Shown here piece after piece: positions 53,617 to 61,805 of a DNA stretch of 64,000 nucleotides (the first letter of the stretch is position 1; each line of letters opens with the position of its first letter). Source of the stretch: Ahrensia marina (GTDB lineage Bacteria; Pseudomonadota; Alphaproteobacteria; Rhizobiales; Rhizobiaceae); contig NZ_JXMU01000001.1 of the NCBI RefSeq assembly GCF_001293565.1, positions 62,001 through 126,000 of the forward strand, in the 5' to 3' direction. A model generated the notes under the pieces. The model did not search any database. It worked only from the letters and a program-made list of their open reading frames with translations, and was not told where the DNA came from. The position numbers were made by a program, and so were the translations under genes.

Positions 53617-53661
53617 TGTATGACATTGCATACAAACCCGTTCATATGACTGACATATGAA
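53617..53661 (+). promoter_or_regulatory. Two inverted repeats, putative operator of plcP-btaA-btaB
   Basis: TGTATG-N6-CATACA (53617-53634) and TTCATATG-N5-CATATGAA (53641-53661) are consecutive palindromes sharing a TATGAC...CATA core. They lie 37-81 bases before the plcP ATG. They do not match the canonical PhoB box by eye, although lipid remodelling operons are usually phosphate-regulated. Confidence 0.5.
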
Positions 53662-53697
53662 TCTGGTTTAGCGGACTGAAATTAAAACGGTTCTGCT

Positions 53698-54519
53698 ATG
53701 ATTAAAGCCAAGCATCACAAGACGATTTTTATTTCCGATGTCCATTTGGGCACACGCGGCTGTCAGGCCGAAATGCTTCTGGATTTCCTGCGCCATAACG
53801 ATGCTGACAAAATTTATTTGGTCGGCGATATCTTTGATGGCTGGCGAATGAAGAAGGCTTTTTACTGGCCGCAGACACATAATGACATTGTTCAAAAGCT
53901 TTTACGTAAAGCCCGCAAAGGCACCGAGATTATCTATATACCAGGCAACCATGATGAAATGTTGCGCGGTTTCCTAGGCACGCATTTCGGCGGTATAGAG
54001 GTGCGCGACCGCGATATCCACATATCGGCGGACGGCACAAAATATCTGGTTATTCATGGCGACCAGTTTGATATGGTCGTGATGGGCGCGAAATGGCTCG
54101 CCCATGCCGGCGACTGGGCCTATGACTTTCTGCTCTGGTTTAACGGCTGGTTCAACCGTGTGCGCCGTCTATGGGGCGGTCAATATTGGTCGCTGTCAAA
54201 ATGGGCGAAACTGAGGGTCAAACAGGCGGTCAATTTTATTGGCGATTTTGAAGATGCGCTTGCAACAGAAGCAAAAAAATCCCGTGTGGATGGTGTCATT
54301 TGCGGCCATATTCACCACGCAGCGCTGCATGATTTGAATGGCGTTCGCTACGTCAACACAGGCGACTGGGTGGAAAGCTGCACGGCAATTTTCGAAGATG
54401 AAAACGGCAAACTCCACCTCGTAGACTGGGCCGATGAAATGCGCCTGAGAAATCTGCGCTTATTGGCGGCCAGCGTACCGCAACAAACTGACACCAAAAA
54501 CGAACAAACAGCCGCTTGA
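53698..54519 (+). CDS. plcP: Metallophosphoesterase, probable phospholipase C PlcP
   Basis: A 273-residue calcineurin-like phosphoesterase with all metal motifs: 'FISDVHLG' (D-x-H), 'LVGDIFDGW' (G-D-x2-D), 'IPGNHDEML' (GNHD), 'VIHGDQFD' and 'ICGHIHHA' (G-H-x-H). The sequence is related to UDP-2,3-diacylglucosamine hydrolase. Direct linkage to btaA-btaB points to PlcP, the enzyme that removes phospholipid headgroups to give diacylglycerol during phosphate starvation. An LpxH-type role remains the alternative. Confidence 0.75.
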   Translation: MIKAKHHKTIFISDVHLGTRGCQAEMLLDFLRHNDADKIYLVGDIFDGWRMKKAFYWPQTHNDIVQKLLRKARKGTEIIYIPGNHDEMLRGFLGTHFGGIEVRDRDIHISADGTKYLVIHGDQFDMVVMGAKWLAHAGDWAYDFLLWFNGWFNRVRRLWGGQYWSLSKWAKLRVKQAVNFIGDFEDALATEAKKSRVDGVICGHIHHAALHDLNGVRYVNTGDWVESCTAIFEDENGKLHLVDWADEMRLRNLRLLAASVPQQTDTKNEQTAA

Positions 54520-54534
54520 AGGGCGTAATCATAG

Positions 54535-55764
54535 ATGCCAGCAATTCAGAACACTGCACGCGCACAGCTTGATGCAGCCGTCCAGCGCAACAAAGCATTC
54601 AGCATAGACGGCTTTTTGGAGCGGGTCTTTGCCAAAACCTTTACCGGACTGGTCTATCCGCAAATCTGGGAAGATCCGGAACAGGATATGAGGGCGCTGA
54701 ACATCCAGCCCACAGACCACGTCGTCACGATAGCCTCTGGTGGGTGCAATATTATGAGCTATCTAACAGCTCAACCAGCATCCGTTACGGCTGTCGATTT
54801 GTCACCGGCCCATATCGCGCTGAACCGCTTGAAATATACCGCCGCGCGTCACTTGCCTGACTACGATGCCTTCTATCAGTTTTTTGGCAATGCAAACACA
54901 AAGGGAAATGCGGCATTATTTGATCACTACATTGCCCCCTATCTGGACGAGCAATCACTGGCTTACTGGAACAAGCGCACCGGTTTGCGCGCACGCCGGA
55001 TTAATATGTTTGAAAACGGCTTTTACCGTTATGGCGCGCTTGGCAAATTTATTGGCAGTGCGCATTTTGCATCACGCCTGCTCGGCGTCGATTACAAAGA
55101 ATTCTTATCCTGCGAAACACAGGAAGCACAAATGGCGTTTTTCTATGAAAAAATGCGCCCTGCCCTCAATGCTTGGTTGATCAGGTTCATCACAACAAAT
55201 CGGGCCTCGCTTTTTGGCCTTGGTATACCGCCGCAACAATATGAAGCGCTGGCAGGCGCGGCAAATGGAGATATCCACGCTGTGCTAGTCGAGCGCACCC
55301 GCAAACTGATGTGTGATTTTCCGCTCAGCGAGAATTACTTTGCGTGGCAGGCATTCAACCGCGCCTATAAACAGGACGGCACAGGGCCGCTGCCCCCTTA
55401 TCTGCAAAGGAACAATTATGAGACAGTGCGGGATAATGCCCACAAAGCGGAAATTCATAACCGCAACCTGACAGATTTGCTGGAAGAAACGCCCGCCGAC
55501 ACGAAAAACTGTTTTGTGCTGCTTGATGCACAGGACTGGATGACGGACCAGCAGCTCAATGACATGTGGGCGCAAATTGACCGGACCGCGCAAAAAGGAG
55601 CAAGGGTCATATATCGCACTGCTGGTGTGGATGACATTTTGCAAGGCCGCGTGGATGGACGGATACTCGGCAATTGGCATTATGACCTGCCGCGTTCGCA
55701 AACATTAAACGTGGAAGACCGCTCTGCCATCTATGGCGGCTTCCATATTTACACACGCAAATAG
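54535..55764 (+). CDS. btaA: S-adenosylmethionine:diacylglycerol 3-amino-3-carboxypropyltransferase (BtaA)
   Basis: A 409-residue DUF3419 protein with 'FAKTFTGLVYPQIWEDPEQDMRAL' near residue 35 and the SAM-binding 'HVVTIASGGCNIMSYL' near 63, followed by 'VTAVDLSPAHIALN'. BtaA transfers the homoserine group from SAM to diacylglycerol, the first step to the betaine lipid DGTS. It follows plcP by 15 bases and precedes btaB by eight. Confidence 0.88.
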   Translation: MPAIQNTARAQLDAAVQRNKAFSIDGFLERVFAKTFTGLVYPQIWEDPEQDMRALNIQPTDHVVTIASGGCNIMSYLTAQPASVTAVDLSPAHIALNRLKYTAARHLPDYDAFYQFFGNANTKGNAALFDHYIAPYLDEQSLAYWNKRTGLRARRINMFENGFYRYGALGKFIGSAHFASRLLGVDYKEFLSCETQEAQMAFFYEKMRPALNAWLIRFITTNRASLFGLGIPPQQYEALAGAANGDIHAVLVERTRKLMCDFPLSENYFAWQAFNRAYKQDGTGPLPPYLQRNNYETVRDNAHKAEIHNRNLTDLLEETPADTKNCFVLLDAQDWMTDQQLNDMWAQIDRTAQKGARVIYRTAGVDDILQGRVDGRILGNWHYDLPRSQTLNVEDRSAIYGGFHIYTRK

Positions 55765-55772
55765 GCAAGCTT

Positions 55773-56444
55773 GTGAGTAACACGCAAACCGATCATGCAC
55801 ATGCTTCCCTGATGGATACCATCTATAGCAAGCAGCGGCATTTTTATGACGCGACCCGCAAGTTTTATCTTCTTGGCCGCGACCTGATCCTGCAACGCCT
55901 GACAATACCGCAAAACGGCACAATGCTCGAAATTGCCTGTGGCACGGGGCGAAATTTATGCCTTGCTGCAAAGCTTTACCCTTCTGCAAAACTATATGGC
56001 TTGGATATTTCTGCCGAAATGCTCAAATCCGCAAATAGCAATTTGCAAAAGGCTGGCCTCCACGACAAAGTCCATTTGGCGCAAGGCGATGCGACCGATT
56101 TTGATGCCAATGCACTTTGGGGCGTACAAAAATTCGACCGAATATTACTTTCCTATTCATTGTCGATGATTCCGCCTTGGGAAGCCACAATTGAACATGC
56201 GGTAAATCAGCTAAAACCGGGGGGTGAACTCTGGATTGTTGATTTTGGCGATCAGGCAAGATTGCCTAAATGGTTCAAATCTGCGCTATACGGATGGCTT
56301 CGTAAATTCCACGTTCAGCCGCGGCAAAATCTTGAAGCAATTGCACGAAAGGCCGCCAGAAACATTAATGGAACCGCCGAATTCGGGACTCTATATCGCG
56401 GTTACGCCCAGTTCGCTGTCATTAAAAAGTCCTCAATCGTCTAG
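55773..56444 (+). CDS. btaB: SAM-dependent N-methyltransferase BtaB
   Basis: A 223-residue class I methyltransferase with 'MLEIACGTGRNLCLAAKLYP' near residue 50 and 'LYGLDISAEMLKSA' near 72. The first codon is GTG/TTG-like upstream of 'SNTQTDHAHASLMDTIYSKQ'. Next to BtaA it would add three methyl groups to diacylglyceryl-homoserine to complete the phosphorus-free lipid DGTS, consuming three SAM. Confidence 0.85.
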   Translation: MSNTQTDHAHASLMDTIYSKQRHFYDATRKFYLLGRDLILQRLTIPQNGTMLEIACGTGRNLCLAAKLYPSAKLYGLDISAEMLKSANSNLQKAGLHDKVHLAQGDATDFDANALWGVQKFDRILLSYSLSMIPPWEATIEHAVNQLKPGGELWIVDFGDQARLPKWFKSALYGWLRKFHVQPRQNLEAIARKAARNINGTAEFGTLYRGYAQFAVIKKSSIV

Positions 56445-56480
56445 ATTGAACCTGCACCACAAAATTCAAGCGTTGCAAAG

Positions 56481-56500
56481 ACATAAAGATTTCTTTATTT
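56481..56500 (+). promoter_or_regulatory. SahR-like operator upstream of bmt
   Basis: ACATAAAGATTTCTTTATTT contains the perfect palindrome ATAAAGA-TT-TCTTTAT, 34 bases before the bmt ATG. It closely matches the palindrome I recall for the ArsR-family S-adenosylhomocysteine sensor of alphaproteobacteria, and 16 of 20 positions match the site at 63570-63589. Confidence 0.6.
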
Positions 56501-56533
56501 CTTTATATAGGATTTTGAATTTTGGAGCATCTA

Positions 56534-57556
56534 ATGACAACTGCGACACCTCTTGCCGATTTCATCGCTGAAAAAGGCGTTCTTCTTGCCGATGGCGCAA
56601 CAGGTACAAACCTGTTTGCAATGGGGCTTGAATCTGGCGAGGCGCCGGAGCTTTGGAATGAGAGTGCGCCGGAAAAAATCGTCAAACTGCATCAGGATTT
56701 TGTAGATGCCGGCGCTGATATTTTTCTAACCAACTCATTTGGCGGAACGCGGCAACGCCTGAAACTGCACAACGCGGAAGATCGCGTATTCGAACTCAAT
56801 AAAAAAGCCGGAGAAATCGCGCGCAGCGTTGCTGATAAAGCGGATCGCAAAATTATTGTCGCCGGTTCGGTTGGCCCTACCGGTGAGCTTCTCGTTCCGC
56901 TTGGCGAACTGACATATGAATTTGCGGTTGAATCATTTCGCGAACAAATCAAAGGCCTGAAAGCTGGCGGCGTGGACGTTATCTGGATTGAAACCATGTC
57001 CGCGAGCGGCGAGATGCAGGCAGCGGCCGAAGCAGCGGTTGCCGAAGACATGGAATATGTTTGCACCGCTTCTTTCGACACTGCCGGCAAGACCATGATG
57101 GGCATTCATCCGGCCGACATGGGTAAGATCTTTAAAAAATCCCCAGAGATGCCAACAGCCTATGGTGCCAATTGCGGTGTTGGCGCGTCGGATATCCTGT
57201 CGTCATTACTCGATATGAAAGACGCTGCACCGGACGCAAAAATTGTCATCAAAGGCAATTGCGGTATTCCGGAATTCCAAGGCGAGAAAATCGTTTATTC
57301 CGGCACACCGGAATTAATGGCAAGATATGTCGAACTTGCCGTTGATGGCGGTGCGGCAATTATCGGCGGTTGCTGCGGCACATCATGCGACCATTTGCGT
57401 GCTATGCGCGTTGCGCTTGACAATCATGTTAAAGCGGAGCGTCCGACGGTCGAATTTATTTGCGAGCAGATTGGCCCGATGCGCAATTCCAAAGCGGCAG
57501 CTTCAGGTGAAGGCCCGCAAAGAGAACGCCGCACAGGTGGTCGTCGCCGCCGATAA
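56534..57556 (+). CDS. bmt: Betaine-homocysteine S-methyltransferase
   Basis: A 340-residue zinc-dependent homocysteine methyltransferase. Zinc ligands are visible in 'GANCGVGASD' near residue 216 and the 'GGCCGTSCDHLRAM' pair near 280; 'LLADGATGTNLFAMGLESGEAPELW' at the N-terminus is typical of the Hyphomicrobiales/roseobacter form. It moves a methyl group from glycine betaine to homocysteine, giving methionine and dimethylglycine. The ATG at 56534 follows TGGAG; a TTG four codons upstream is less likely. The C-terminus has a basic 'RRTGGRRRR' tail. Confidence 0.88.
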   Translation: MTTATPLADFIAEKGVLLADGATGTNLFAMGLESGEAPELWNESAPEKIVKLHQDFVDAGADIFLTNSFGGTRQRLKLHNAEDRVFELNKKAGEIARSVADKADRKIIVAGSVGPTGELLVPLGELTYEFAVESFREQIKGLKAGGVDVIWIETMSASGEMQAAAEAAVAEDMEYVCTASFDTAGKTMMGIHPADMGKIFKKSPEMPTAYGANCGVGASDILSSLLDMKDAAPDAKIVIKGNCGIPEFQGEKIVYSGTPELMARYVELAVDGGAAIIGGCCGTSCDHLRAMRVALDNHVKAERPTVEFICEQIGPMRNSKAAASGEGPQRERRTGGRRRR

Positions 57557-57579
57557 AAGCCCGAGCAATTCCGCTCGGG
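57554..57579 (-). terminator. Rho-independent terminator after fghA
   Basis: CCCGAGC / GCTCGGG arms with a six-base loop lie between convergent bmt and fghA. On the minus strand the stem is followed by CTTTTA; on the plus strand the tail is weaker. Confidence 0.65.
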
Positions 57580-57585
57580 ATTGCT

Positions 57586-58422
57586 TTAGTCTTTCAGTGC
57601 CTTTGCATGCCACTCAAAATGGTCGGGCAGAAAAGTCGCGATAAAATAATATGAGTGATCATACCCTTCACGCATATTAATCTCCACTTTTTGCCCTCCA
57701 GCGTCACACGCTTCGTCAAACAAATGTGTCTGTAGCTGCTCTTCCAGAAAATTGTCCGCCGTGCCCTGATCAATCAATATCGGCACATCACTTGGTGTGG
57801 CCGTAACCAGCGCGCAAGCATCGTGCTTTAGCCAATCCGTACGGTCCTCACCGATATAGGCTGAAAAAGCTTTTTCCCCCCACGGCACTTTAGATGGCGC
57901 AACGATAGGCGCAAATGCAGAAACAGATTTATAACGACCGGGATTTTTAAGATGCAGCGTTAAAGCACCATGTCCGCCCATTGAGTGGCCTGTAATGCCT
58001 TGGCGCTCCAGATCAGCGTTTGCGAACTCCTTCTTGATTAAAGCAGGCAGTTCTTCCGCAATATATGTTTCCATATGGAAATGCTTTGCCCAAGGCGCTT
58101 GCGTTGCATTGATGTAAAAGCCAGCACCCTGCCCCAAATCATAACCATCGTCATTGGCCACATCATCACCGCGTGGTGAGGTGTCCGGCGCGATAACCAT
58201 AAATCCATGCTCGGCGGCCAAGCGCATAATACCGCTTTTTTCCATCACATTTGACCAGTTGCATGTCAGTCCGGACAGGTACCAGATGACCGGTACTTTA
58301 GAAGTCTTTGCTTGTTGCGGTGTAAATACTGCAAACCGCATCACACAGTGGCATGTTTCACTTTGGTGATCGAATACTTCCAGCATCCCACCGAAAGCCT
58401 TTTTTTGTTCAACAAGCTCCAA
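57586..58422 (-). CDS. fghA: S-formylglutathione hydrolase
   Basis: A 278-residue esterase-D-type serine hydrolase, releasing formate and glutathione from S-formylglutathione. Motifs: 'YLSGLTCNWSNVMEKSG' near residue 50, the nucleophile in 'GHSMGGHGALTLHLKNP' near 137, and the catalytic His in 'EGYDHSYYFI' near 255. I choose TTG at 58422 because GGAG lies seven bases upstream and the length matches the family; a GTG-initiated frame from 58458 adds 12 atypical residues. It works with the alcohol dehydrogenase at 59429-60538. Confidence 0.88.
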   Translation of the reverse strand: MELVEQKKAFGGMLEVFDHQSETCHCVMRFAVFTPQQAKTSKVPVIWYLSGLTCNWSNVMEKSGIMRLAAEHGFMVIAPDTSPRGDDVANDDGYDLGQGAGFYINATQAPWAKHFHMETYIAEELPALIKKEFANADLERQGITGHSMGGHGALTLHLKNPGRYKSVSAFAPIVAPSKVPWGEKAFSAYIGEDRTDWLKHDACALVTATPSDVPILIDQGTADNFLEEQLQTHLFDEACDAGGQKVEINMREGYDHSYYFIATFLPDHFEWHAKALKD

Positions 58423-58589
58423 AACACACTCCAAAACCCTTGGACACACAATGGTCACAAACTAAAATTCAAAAACTTTTCAACATCTTAGATTGACTTT
58501 ACGCAAATACTCAAACAGCGCGAGGAACCGAAACATCAACCTGACGTTGTTGCAGCATAACAGCCTCAACGGCAAGATTGGAGAGAAAA

Positions 58590-59360
58590 ATGAAAAAGCA
58601 ATTAAACCTTTCTACAGCCCTCGCTACAGTCGCAATTAGTGCAATGACCATCGCCGCACCTCTTGCTATTGCACAGGATGCAACACAGCCCGCAACGACG
58701 CAGGAAGAGACGCAAACACCTGCTGATACAGCCCCTGCAGATGACGCAGCTCCTGCCAACAGTGCAGCGCCAGCAGATGATGCAACAACGATGGAAAACG
58801 ATCCCGCTGCGGACACAATGACCGAACCCGCAACTGAGATGGAAGAAGCTGCACCGGCAACAGACACTGAAGCCGCTCCGGCAACTGATATGGCTTCACA
58901 AAGCGGCGAAAAATTCTTCGTCTATGAGGCTGCAAACCAGATGACTTCTGATGATCTGCTCGGTTCCGATATCAAAAACGCTGCCGGTGAATCGCTCGGT
59001 GATGTCGAACAGATTATCGTGTCTACAGATGGTGAACTAGCTGGTGTTATCGTTGGTGTCGGTGGTTTCCTCGGTATCGGTGAGAAAAGCGTTGCAATCA
59101 ACTTTGAAGCCATCACATTCGAAACGAGCCCAGACTCAGGTGAAACGCTTCTGATACTCGACAGTACAAAAGAAGAGCTGGAAGCCGCGCCAGAGTTTAC
59201 AACCAAAGAAGAGCAGGCCTCTGAGTCAGAAGCTATGACAACAGAAGAGCCGGTAGCAACCGAGCCGATGGCTGACACAACAGCCGAAGATGTTGCCACT
59301 CCGGATGCCTCAGATGCTGAGACAATGGAAGAACCTAAAGAAGAAGTTCCAGCACAATAA
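58590..59360 (+). CDS. Exported PRC-barrel domain protein with acidic low-complexity linkers
   Basis: A 256-residue protein: signal peptide (residues 1-29, 'AIAQ'), an Ala/Thr/Pro/Glu/Asp-rich linker (about 30-108), one PRC-barrel ('DDLLGSDIKNAAGESLGDVEQI' to 'SVAINFEAITFE', about 117-175) and a second acidic linker to the end. PRC-barrel proteins of this type are common in alphaproteobacterial periplasm; function unknown. GGAGAG precedes the ATG. It has its own terminator. Confidence 0.8.
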   Translation: MKKQLNLSTALATVAISAMTIAAPLAIAQDATQPATTQEETQTPADTAPADDAAPANSAAPADDATTMENDPAADTMTEPATEMEEAAPATDTEAAPATDMASQSGEKFFVYEAANQMTSDDLLGSDIKNAAGESLGDVEQIIVSTDGELAGVIVGVGGFLGIGEKSVAINFEAITFETSPDSGETLLILDSTKEELEAAPEFTTKEEQASESEAMTTEEPVATEPMADTTAEDVATPDASDAETMEEPKEEVPAQ

Positions 59361-59382
59361 GCTGACTTACTTTAGCGACTAT

Positions 59383-59416
59383 AAAGCCACCTTCCCTGGG
59401 AGGTGGCTTTTCTTTT
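59383..59416 (+). terminator. Terminator between PRC-barrel gene and class III ADH gene
   Basis: A 10-bp stem (AAAGCCACCT / AGGTGGCTTT) with an eight-base loop is followed by TCTTTT on the plus strand. On the opposite strand a shorter T tract follows, so it may act both ways. Confidence 0.75.
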
Positions 59417-59428
59417 ACGTGTTTAACT

Positions 59429-60538
59429 TTAGTAAAGAACGACGGAGCGGATACTTTCCCCGGCATGCATCAAATCAAAGCCTTTATTGATATCATCCAA
59501 AGGCATTGTGTGGGTTATCAAACTATCGATATCGATACGCCCATCCATATACATATCCACGATTTTCGGCACGTCTGTGCGCCCTCTGGCACCGCCAAAA
59601 GCTGAACCGCGCCAAGAACGGCCGGTCACAAGCTGAAATGGCCGGGTCGCAATTTCTGCTCCCGCCGGTGCAACACCGATAATGATGCTTTCGCCCCAGC
59701 CTTTGTGACAACATTCAAGCGCGGTGCGCATGACATTTGTGTTGCCAATACATTCAAAAGAATAGTCGGCACCGCCACCTGTCAATTCAACCAAATGTCC
59801 GGTTAGATCGCCTTTGATGTCATTGGGATTAACAAAGTCGGTCATACCGAACTGACGCGCCATTGCTTCTTTTGCAGGGTTCATATCAACGCCAACGATT
59901 TGGCGCGCGCCAACCATTCGCAGCCCTTGCACCACGTTCAGGCCAATGCCACCCAAACCAAAAACCACCGCCGTAGAGTTTGGCTCCACTTTGGCTGTAA
60001 ACATTACGGCACCAAGCCCCGTTGTCACACCGCAACCAATGTAACAAATTTTGTCGAACGGTGCATCGGAGCGCACCTTTGCCAAGGAGATTTCAGGCAA
60101 AACAGAATAGTTCGAGAACGTGGAACAGCCCATATAATGAAGCAGCTTTTCACCCTTATAGGAAAAGCGGCTTGTGCCGTCAGGCATAACACCCTGCCCT
60201 TGGGTTGAACGGATCTTTTGACAGAGATTGGTTTTCGGGTTGAGGCAATATTCACACTCACGGCATTCCGGTGTGTAAAGCGGAATAACATGATCGCCCA
60301 CTTTCAAATCTTTTACATCCGGCCCTACCTCGACGACAACACCTGCGCCCTCATGGCCAAGAATTGCCGGAAATGCACCTTCAGGATCAGCGCCGGAGAG
60401 CGTGAATTCATCGGTATGGCATATACCGGTTGCCTTCATTTCAACCAGCACTTCGCCGGATTTTGGACCTTCAAGATCAACTTCGACAACTTCCAGTGGC
60501 TTGCCTGCTTCAAAGGCAACAGCGGCGCGCGTTTTCAT
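59429..60538 (-). CDS. adhC: S-(hydroxymethyl)glutathione dehydrogenase (class III alcohol dehydrogenase)
   Basis: A 369-residue zinc alcohol dehydrogenase. Catalytic-zinc ligands occur in '[19 protein letters not shown]' and 'GHEGAGVV', structural zinc in '[15 protein letters not shown]', and the NAD motif '[11 protein letters not shown]' near residue 195. It oxidises S-hydroxymethylglutathione, formed from formaldehyde, to S-formylglutathione. GGGAG supports the ATG at 60538. With fghA and fdsAB it completes formaldehyde oxidation to CO2. Confidence 0.93.
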   Translation of the reverse strand: MKTRAAVAFEAGKPLEVVEVDLEGPKSGEVLVEMKATGICHTDEFTLSGADPEGAFPAILGHEGAGVVVEVGPDVKDLKVGDHVIPLYTPECRECEYCLNPKTNLCQKIRSTQGQGVMPDGTSRFSYKGEKLLHYMGCSTFSNYSVLPEISLAKVRSDAPFDKICYIGCGVTTGLGAVMFTAKVEPNSTAVVFGLGGIGLNVVQGLRMVGARQIVGVDMNPAKEAMARQFGMTDFVNPNDIKGDLTGHLVELTGGGADYSFECIGNTNVMRTALECCHKGWGESIIIGVAPAGAEIATRPFQLVTGRSWRGSAFGGARGRTDVPKIVDMYMDGRIDIDSLITHTMPLDDINKGFDLMHAGESIRSVVLY

Positions 60539-60684
60539 GGCATTCTCCCGTTTAAGCTTTGGCAAACATTGGCGCGCATAAAGCGGTGATGCAAGCCATC
60601 ACGGCAGACAAGCTTAGGAAATTGCAGACTGTTTAGCATTTTTTACCAATTTGGTGGGATAGTGTCCCTGCGGAAGGAATATCG

Positions 60685-61194
60685 ATGAAACCACTCGTTC
60701 TTATTGCAGGTATGGCTTTGTTTGGCGGCATCGGTGGTGCGGCCTATAGCGAGTATGACCGGCTTACCTCGGCGCACGAACAGATCCGCAATTACATCCT
60801 TCATAATGCAAAAGCCTATAAGGCTGATAAAGATGGCTTTGAACGTGCTGTCGAAGAGGGTGTCGCCATTTGTGCGGCACGGATGTATCAGGTGGAACTG
60901 CCATCTGCGCATCGACGCTTTTTTGCACTTAACATCGCAACAGACTACGACATTGTTAATCAATACGGCCTTCAAGCCAATGAAAAACAAGAAGAAATCG
61001 CCGACATTCGCGCGCATGTTGCAAGCAGCTTTTACACAGCGCTGCCTGACGAACTCAAAACACTGCCAGCAGAGACAAAGGAACGGCTGACAGCGCTTAG
61101 CATAGATTTTCGTGATAAACGCGAAAAACTGGCCCATTGCACGCACGCAAACACCTACAAAATCTGGTTTGCGGATAAACCGGCCGAAAGCTAA
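60685..61194 (+). CDS. Exported or membrane-anchored protein of unknown function
   Basis: A 169-residue protein with an N-terminal hydrophobic segment (residues 3-20, 'LVLIAGMALFGGIGGAAY'), then a soluble, mostly helical domain with two Cys. No family recognised. AAGGAA lies nine bases before the ATG. Context (adhC divergent, rhodanese downstream) gives no clear hint. Confidence 0.6.
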   Translation: MKPLVLIAGMALFGGIGGAAYSEYDRLTSAHEQIRNYILHNAKAYKADKDGFERAVEEGVAICAARMYQVELPSAHRRFFALNIATDYDIVNQYGLQANEKQEEIADIRAHVASSFYTALPDELKTLPAETKERLTALSIDFRDKREKLAHCTHANTYKIWFADKPAES

Positions 61195-61270
61195 AATAAT
61201 CTGTCTGCGCACCTCGTTTTAACGGCACATCATTCCTACCTGTAGGGCGAACAGTTTACAGGAGAAAACG

Positions 61271-61645
61271 ATGAAATCTGCCAAGGATTATCTGGCTGAA
61301 GCCAATGCCGAAGTGCCGCGTATTACCGTTAAGGAAGCAATCGCGGTATATGAATCAGGAAACGGTACATTCATTGATGTGCGCGATTCCAGCGACATCG
61401 CAAAAAGCGGCACAATCAAAAACGCCCACCGCATCCCGCGCGGCTTTATGGAATTTGCGGCGGACAGCGAGATGCAGTTCCACAATGAAGCATTGCAAAA
61501 AGATGCCGATATTTATCTGGTCTGCGGTGCCGGCGGTCAGGCCGCTCTGGCTGGCAAGACCCTAAAAGATATGGGCTATCAAAGCGTCACCAATATTGGC
61601 GGTATTGGCGACTGGAAAGAAGCCGGCGGCGAAATGGAAGACTGA
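61271..61645 (+). CDS. Single-domain rhodanese-like sulfurtransferase
   Basis: A 124-residue rhodanese domain: 'FIDVRDSSDIAKSGTIKNAHRIPRG' near residue 35 and the catalytic Cys in 'YLVCGAGGQAALAGKTLKDMGY' near 80. Such proteins carry persulfide sulfur; the acceptor is unknown. CAGGAGA precedes the ATG. Confidence 0.85.
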   Translation: MKSAKDYLAEANAEVPRITVKEAIAVYESGNGTFIDVRDSSDIAKSGTIKNAHRIPRGFMEFAADSEMQFHNEALQKDADIYLVCGAGGQAALAGKTLKDMGYQSVTNIGGIGDWKEAGGEMED

Positions 61646-61674
61646 TCCGTATCACCACGCGGTTACAAGAAGCG

Positions 61675-61708
61675 AAAGGCGGCACGTTCATCCGAACGCG
61701 TCGCCTTT
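61675..61708 (+). terminator. Hairpin after the rhodanese gene
   Basis: AAAGGCG / CGCCTTT arms with an inner CGTTC/GAACG stem and ATCC loop. The T tract is within the stem only, so termination efficiency is uncertain. Confidence 0.5.
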
Positions 61709-61715
61709 AACATGT

Positions 61716-61772
61716 TTACTCTTCCACAACACGCCAAACTTCGTCTTGTATCAGACGGGCCATGAGGCGCAT
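61716..61772 (-). CDS. Candidate 18-residue small protein after mttB-like gene
   Basis: A frame from ATG 61772 to TAA 61716 reads MRLMARLIQDEVWRVVEE. GGGAG and GGCGG sit a few bases upstream, and it begins 33 bases after the methyltransferase stop, so it would be on the same message. Very short; may be chance. Confidence 0.2.
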   Translation of the reverse strand: MRLMARLIQDEVWRVVEE

Positions 61773-61805
61773 ACCGCCTGTCTCCCTGGCGTGAACGGGT
61801 TTTGC

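Noticed and set aside
53600-53700. Canonical Pho box before plcP
   Set aside because: I looked for CTGTCAT-type repeats 11 bases apart on both strands; only scattered TGTCA-like fragments within the palindromes are present.
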